DNA from: Ochotona curzoniae
Lineage: Eukaryota > Chordata > Mammalia > Lagomorpha > Ochotonidae
Assembly: GCF_017591425.1 (NCBI RefSeq)
Contig: NW_024465885.1
Coordinates: 35,968,501 to 36,032,500 of the forward strand
Direction of reading: 5' to 3'
DNA length: 64,000 nucleotides
The notes under the pieces were generated by a model. It had not been told where the DNA came from and did no database searches. It saw only the letters and a program-made list of their open reading frames with translations. The first letter of the stretch is position 1. Each line of letters begins with the position of its first letter. Made by a program: the position numbers and the translations under genes. Below are positions 59,468 through 64,000 of the stretch, in pieces.

Positions 59468-59969
59468 ATATGTGTACAATACGTACAAAGAAAGTGAGTT
59501 GGTAAAACAATTTTTTTTTCATTTTGAAGCTACACAAAAATAAACTTATTAAACATTCATTGATTTCAAATAATTGACTTGCAAACAAATCTTTAAAAAA
59601 AAAAGAGATCTTTTACTTCAAATTGCTTTAATGATTTTTTCTCCCATGAGATATCTTCTTTCCTGACTCAGGTTTTCATTCATCTAAGTTATTCTAACTG
59701 TCCCGTCCACTTGCCTGGTAACTAGGTTCTAGTGAGTAAGTACGTAAAATAAGACATACTTTGGGAACATTAATGTGATAAGCATTGAGTTTGTAATAAG
59801 GAAAAGCACCTGCCGTAGAGAGAAACATAGGAAACAGCTAACTGTACTTTCCAAAATGAGAGAGGTGTCTTTGAACTTCATAAGACCAAAACGAAATATC
59901 CATGTACATCATTGGAATAGAAAAGAAATCCCAGAAATGAACTGAGAAATTTACAGCCAGCTAACATTT
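59468..59969. other. AT-rich DNA, nothing recognised
   Basis: No supported feature. Confidence 0.5.
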
Positions 59970-60480
59970 TCATTATTGTTTTATTATTATTATTTTATGA
60001 TACAGTTTTATAGGCTCTGGGATTTCCTTTATCCTCCTCCTCAAAACCCTCCCCTCCACACTGATTTCCACTAAGCTATTACAGTAGTAAAGCTCTTCAT
60101 AAACAATTATAAGTTCATCATTGCAGGCATGGGCATTGTAGAGTCCAGCATCTTATTGTCAAGATATATTTAACAGTTTCATTGGGAGTCCAAGAAATGC
60201 ATACTGCATTGTATCCTCACATCTGGACTTGTTAGTCCCCATTGCTCAGTTGCTGTACACCTCCTTAAATGAAGTCAAAAAACTAAATCAAAAAGAGGAA
60301 GAAAAAAGAGAAATTTACAGCATCATGGAGTTAAATCACATGCTATACATGACTAATGTGTTGCTGAAGAAATGTAAAAGAAAATCAAGAACCTCCTTGA
60401 AGAAAATGCTACTGTATGATTGATAAGTCAGTGAAGAATTCAATACAATTAAAAAAGAGATAAGAAAATTAAAGAATAAA
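59970..60480 (-). mobile_element. 5'-truncated L1-derived 3' region, third copy
   Basis: Minus-strand homologue of 9,640-10,135 and 39,010-39,612: TTATCAATCATACAGTAGC, CACATTAGTCATGTATAGCA, CTGTAAATTTCTC, CCAGATGTGAGGATACAATG, CCCATGCCTGCAATGATGAA, a GGAGGGGAGGGTTTTGAGG tract and AAAACTGTATCATAAAATAA before an AAT/A-rich tail. It has a single copy of the 122-bp module. The plus-strand 64-aa frame at 60,229 is antisense noise. Confidence 0.8.
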
Positions 60481-60489
60481 TATTAGAAT

Positions 60490-60756
60490 AATGGTACCTC
60501 TAAATATCAAGCAGAAATGCAGTCTTGTGGTCTTTTCAACTTTTTGCTTGCTCATTATTATGATTAGTGGCACATTCAGCCTGTGGACATTGAGTGGATT
60601 GAAATCAGGACACCAAATAGCACTGAAGGGAGGGAGGGGATGGTGGAAATCAGGAGAGCAGGAAAATGAGAGAAGCAGGGTGACATTCTTGGAGATATCC
60701 TTATGGAATGCGGGAAATGTTTTCTTCATACTAATAATATATAAAATTTAAAAAGA
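60490..60756 (+). mobile_element. retroelement 3' end with G-rich tract
   Basis: TTCAGCCTGTGGACATTGAG aligns with 32,410-32,430. Followed by GGGAGGGAGGGGATGGTGG and an AT-rich end with AATTTAAAAAG. Probably an L1 3' UTR subfamily, not named. It lies back to back with the minus-strand L1 copy. Confidence 0.45.
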
Positions 60757-60891
60757 AAGGAGAACATAATTTTCTCAAGTGATTCGACTTTTGAGGCAGC
60801 TTTTCCCAAGAAATCAACAAAATAACCACAAAACCAATAAATGATTATGACAGGTTGTGGGATACTATTAACAAGTCAATATAATTTTATA

Positions 60892-61213
60892 AAGCATTTA
60901 TTTGTTTTTTATTTGAAAGGATTATTTACAGAGAGAAGAGATAGAGAAGATCTTCCATTCATTGATTCCCTAAGGAAATGACCACTAAAGTCAGAGCTGA
61001 GCTGATCCGAAGCAGCGAGCGAGGAGATTCCTAGGGTCTCCAACACAGGTTCAGAGCTCAAGGTCTTGGGCCATTCTCTGCTGCTTTCACAAACCACAAG
61101 CAGGAAGCTGGGTCAGAATGAAGCAGCCAGCACATGAACCAGTTACCTGCATATGAAGGCAGCTCTAGTAGGTGTGTGTAGAAGCAGCTTGCTAAACCTC
61201 CATGCTAGTTCCA
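60892..61213 (-). mobile_element. old CSINE, antisense
   Basis: CATTTATTTGTTTTTTATTTG, AGAGATAGAGAAGATCTTCC, GAGCTGAGCTGATCCGAAGC, CAAGGTCTTGGGCCATTCTC and GCACATGAACCAGTTACC in order. Confidence 0.85.
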
Positions 61214-62517
61214 GAAATCAATATTTTTTATATAACATCAATGACAAAGAAATTATAATTTAAAATAAAAGATGTTGTTTAAAGCAAAATAATAAAATCT
61301 AATAAGCTAATAAGTCAGTTGCACTCTTGTACAGTTTTAATGTCTTATTTTAACTGCTATATGTTGGAGCAAACATGATGTTTATCTTTTGGGGTCTTTT
61401 TTACTTTGCTAAGCATGGTGGAATCCAGTTGCACACACAAAACACAGCTTCATTCTTTTTTCCTCAATGATATTATCATTAACATTGGATTATCGTTTTA
61501 TTCTTGTGTATATTCTTTAGGAACAGTGGTCTTTCGAGCTTTTGCTTGTTAATCTTTGCAATTTTTCAAGGATTAAATTCTTGCATTGCAAAATTTGAAA
61601 CAAATGCAAAGGAAGGAAGGAGGCATGTAGCACAGGGGAAGGGAAATGTGGATATCCTCTTAGACTTACATGTAGGGGATATATAAGAAATGTGTTCCTC
61701 TTTTTATTAGTAAAAATTAAAGAAAGACTATTTACCAAGCAAACAAAGATAAATTAGCAAGACACCGCTTTATCATTTACCAAATTTTAATGTCTAAAGA
61801 ATGCGTCAGAATCAATTCTTAGAGCTGTAATTTTATTATGTCTATTTTAACATATTATAATGGAAGTAAATAAGGAAATTGAACCATATATATATGGTAG
61901 AATATATAGTAGACAGTATACCTGGGGAAATTCAGTTGAAATATAGCCTTTCTGGGAAACACTTCTCAAACAAATGGACTTCTACATGGTAACATATTTA
62001 GAACCAAACATTAAGGGGCTGATTTCGTATCTTTTATATAACATTATCCAGATAACTGATGTTAGTCCTGAGTACTTTAGAAGTACATCTTGAGGGACTT
62101 TTGCGTTTAAGTGCTTTTTGTATTAGCTACATTGCTAAGGTTTTCTCTCACCGTTATGATTTAGATATTTAAACTCAACATGGCTTCTGAAAAATAACTA
62201 AATTTTCTCACATTGAGATCAAATCTTATGTTGATAGCTCTCTACCGTTTCCTTCTTTAATCTTTACAAGATTATTGTCTGTGAGTCTCTATTATATATT
62301 TTGAAGAGCAAAGAATCGACTACTATTATAACAGCAGCACTTTACTAAGAGAACACACACACATATAAATGGAAAATATGGCAGCACTTGATGCATAAAA
62401 ATTAAAATACATAAATATCATTTTCCTTAGCATAAGAGCAATATCATGTAACTGTTCCTCACAGGGAAAATATCATGCTCTCCTTAAAGAACTTATTGAC
62501 CTTGTTTAAAAAAAAGC
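61214..62517. other. AT-rich DNA, nothing recognised
   Basis: No supported feature. Confidence 0.5.
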
Positions 62518-62526
62518 TGAATGCTA

Positions 62527-62848
62527 GGGCCTGGGGCGACAGCATAGTGGTTAAAGTCCTTACCTTGCACGTACCAGGATCCCATATGGTCGCCGGTTCT
62601 GAACCTTGCAGCCCCACTTCCCATCCAGCTCCCTGCTTGTGCTCTGGGAAAGCAGTCAAGGACAGCCCAAGGCTTTGGGACCCTACACCTGTGTGGGAGA
62701 CCTGGAAGAGCTGGCTTCAGATGGACTCAGCTCCGGCTGTTGCGGTCACTTGGGCAGTGAACCGTAGGGTGGAGGATTTTCCTCTGTCCCTCCCCCCTCT
62801 CTGTATATGTGCCTTACCAACAAAAATAAACAAATCTTAAAAAAAAAG
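62527..62848 (+). mobile_element. CSINE
   Basis: GGGCCTGGGGCGACAGCATA head, CCGGTTCTGAACC B-box region, GGACAGCCCAAGGCTTTGGG, CTGTTGCGGTCACTTGGG and a CCAACAAAAATAAACAAATC tail. TGAATGCTA is repeated at 62,518 and 62,853 (target-site duplication). Confidence 0.94.
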
Positions 62849-63051
62849 TTTTTGAATGCTAAAATCAGTTTCATTTTCTTCTTTTGATCTTTGAAAATGA
62901 TCTGATAATGTCCAAGTTAATTGTTGTGATCCTCTAATTTGTAACACATTACTAAAAAGCCACTCAATGCTCCTTTTATCCTACATTATATGGAATGTTT
63001 AAAACTTTCCAGGTAACCAGTCTTTAAATATTGATCTTCCCACTTATTAAA

Positions 63052-63074
63052 ACAACAACAACAACAACAAAAAC
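63052..63074 (+). repeat. AAC microsatellite
   Basis: About seven AAC units immediately upstream of a CSINE head, possibly the remnant of an earlier SINE or L1 tail used as a target. Confidence 0.85.
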
Positions 63075-63079
63075 ACCCT

Positions 63080-63388
63080 GGGCCCAGAAGAATGACTCGG
63101 TGACTTAACTGTTGCCTTGCATGCTCCAAGATCCCATTTGAACACAAGTTCATATCCTGAGTGCTGAACTTCCCATCCAGCTCCTGCTTGTGGCCTGAGA
63201 AAGCAGCAGAGGACAGCCCACAGCCTTGGGACCCTTCACCTGCATGGGAGATCTGGAACAATCTCCTGCTTCCTGACTCCAGGTCAGCCTGGTTCCAGAC
63301 ATTTCGACCACTTGCACAATGAAGGAATGGACATAAGATCTTTCTCTCTGTATCTTTTTCTTTCTATAAATCTGCTTTTTAAAAACAC
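63080..63388 (+). mobile_element. CSINE
   Basis: GGGCCCAGAAGAATGACTCG head, CTTGCATGCTCCAAGATCCC, GGAGATCTGGAACAATCTCC and TCTATAAATCTGCTTTTT tail. The flanking AAAAACAC words (63,069 and 63,380) could be the target-site duplication. Confidence 0.9.
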
Positions 63389-63768
63389 TGAATAAGTGTT
63401 TCTATATCTATATCATATATATATTCATATATCTCATGTATAGGTCTGTTTGTGAAATGTGGTTTATTGAGGCATTCATCACAACAACTACCATCATCAT
63501 GTAAATCTTAGTATTAGGAAAGTGACAAAATCAGAAACGTACTTATCTTGCCTTTAGGCTTATATTTGATATTTTTCACTCTGTAATTTATCAAAATGCT
63601 GTACACATTGATGTTTACCAAATATTTGTTGTTATTGATTTTTCATTGCTAAACCAAAATGTAATGTGCAATTGTTAGCTAACCTGATTTGTCATCTGAA
63701 GAATTTAACTATTTGTGTCATGTCCTTTTTTGAATCATTCTGAATTTTTAAAATTAATTTATTTATTT
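63389..63768. other. AT-rich DNA with TATA repeats
   Basis: TATATCTATATCATATATATATTC near the left end. Nothing else recognised. Confidence 0.5.
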
Positions 63769-64000
63769 TCAAAGATTTATTATATTGTTTTCATTACAAA
63801 GTCAGATATACAGAGAGGAGGAGAGACAGAGAGAAAGAATCTCCATCCAATGATTCACTCCCAAAGTGAGCACAATGGCCAGTGCTATGCCAATCCGAAG
63901 CCAGGATCCCAGAGCTCTTCCAGGTCTCCCACACGGGTGCAGGGTCCCAAGGCTTTAGGACATCATCGACTGCTTTCCCAGGCCACAGGCAGGGAGCTGG
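63769..64000 (-). mobile_element. CSINE, antisense, cut by the window end
   Basis: AAAGATTTATTATATTGTTTTC tail, CAGAGAGGAGGAGAGACAG, AATGATTCACTCCCAAAGTG, CCAGGTCTCCCACACGGGTG and CAGGCAGGGAGCTGG. The head lies beyond the window. Confidence 0.93.

Noticed and set aside
60229..60423. Lys-rich 64-aa plus-strand frame that at first looked like an L1 ORF1 coiled coil
   Set aside because: The reverse complement aligns with the L1-derived 3' region at 9.6-9.9 kb and 39.0-39.3 kb, so the plus frame is an antisense shadow.

Overview
This window is AT-rich mammalian nuclear DNA that reads as intergenic or deep intronic. I find no protein-coding exon, tRNA, rRNA or CRISPR that I can support. What can be annotated is layered retrotransposon debris. 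The most abundant class is a tRNA-derived SINE of about 320-350 bp with a GGGCC head, a GGTTCTAATCC-like B box, a GAAGATCTTCCTCTCTG motif and a CCAATAAAAATAAAT tail. This is the lagomorph C-repeat (CSINE) architecture. The form of the youngest copies (CCTTGCA after the head, CCAATAAA tail) looks more like pika (Ochotona) than rabbit. The pika assignment is an inference from memory of these families.

Layout. 1-4.9 kb: mostly unique AT-rich DNA with old antisense L1 remnants (1.08-1.43 kb, about 3.3 kb). 4.95-7.07 kb: four antisense CSINEs, one inserted inside another with a clear target-site duplication. 7.28-10.13 kb: an L1-derived element with 5' UTR-like sequence, a broken ORF1, a short ORF2-like remnant and a 3' UTR, but no body of ORF2. 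11.3-13.9 kb: a cluster of four CSINEs. 18.3-19.6 kb and, inverted, 40.4-42.4 kb: two diverged copies of a moderate-copy-looking repeat that I cannot name. 30.4-32.6 kb: two same-strand copies of a 120-bp block (about 93% identical by eye, no gaps) flanking a young CSINE; the second leads into a G-rich, A-tailed 3' end that resembles 60.5-60.75 kb. 38.27-39.61 kb: a second ORF1-only L1-derived copy with a 122-bp tandem duplication in its 3' region. 59.97-60.48 kb: a third copy of that 3' region, on the minus strand. From 43.9 to 64 kb, CSINEs of all ages are interspersed with unique AT-rich DNA, with a second nested SINE at 52.7-53.3 kb.

Nothing here forms an operon or pathway. The relationships are evolutionary: L1-type machinery supplied in trans explains the A tails and target-site duplications of the SINEs, and the two ORF1-only copies sharing the same internal junction suggest a non-autonomous half-L1 family. 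I saw no novel defence or enzymatic system. The most worthwhile leads are the half-L1 family, its 3' UTR duplication, and the unnamed repeat family. Boundaries are by eye and approximate unless a target-site duplication is given.
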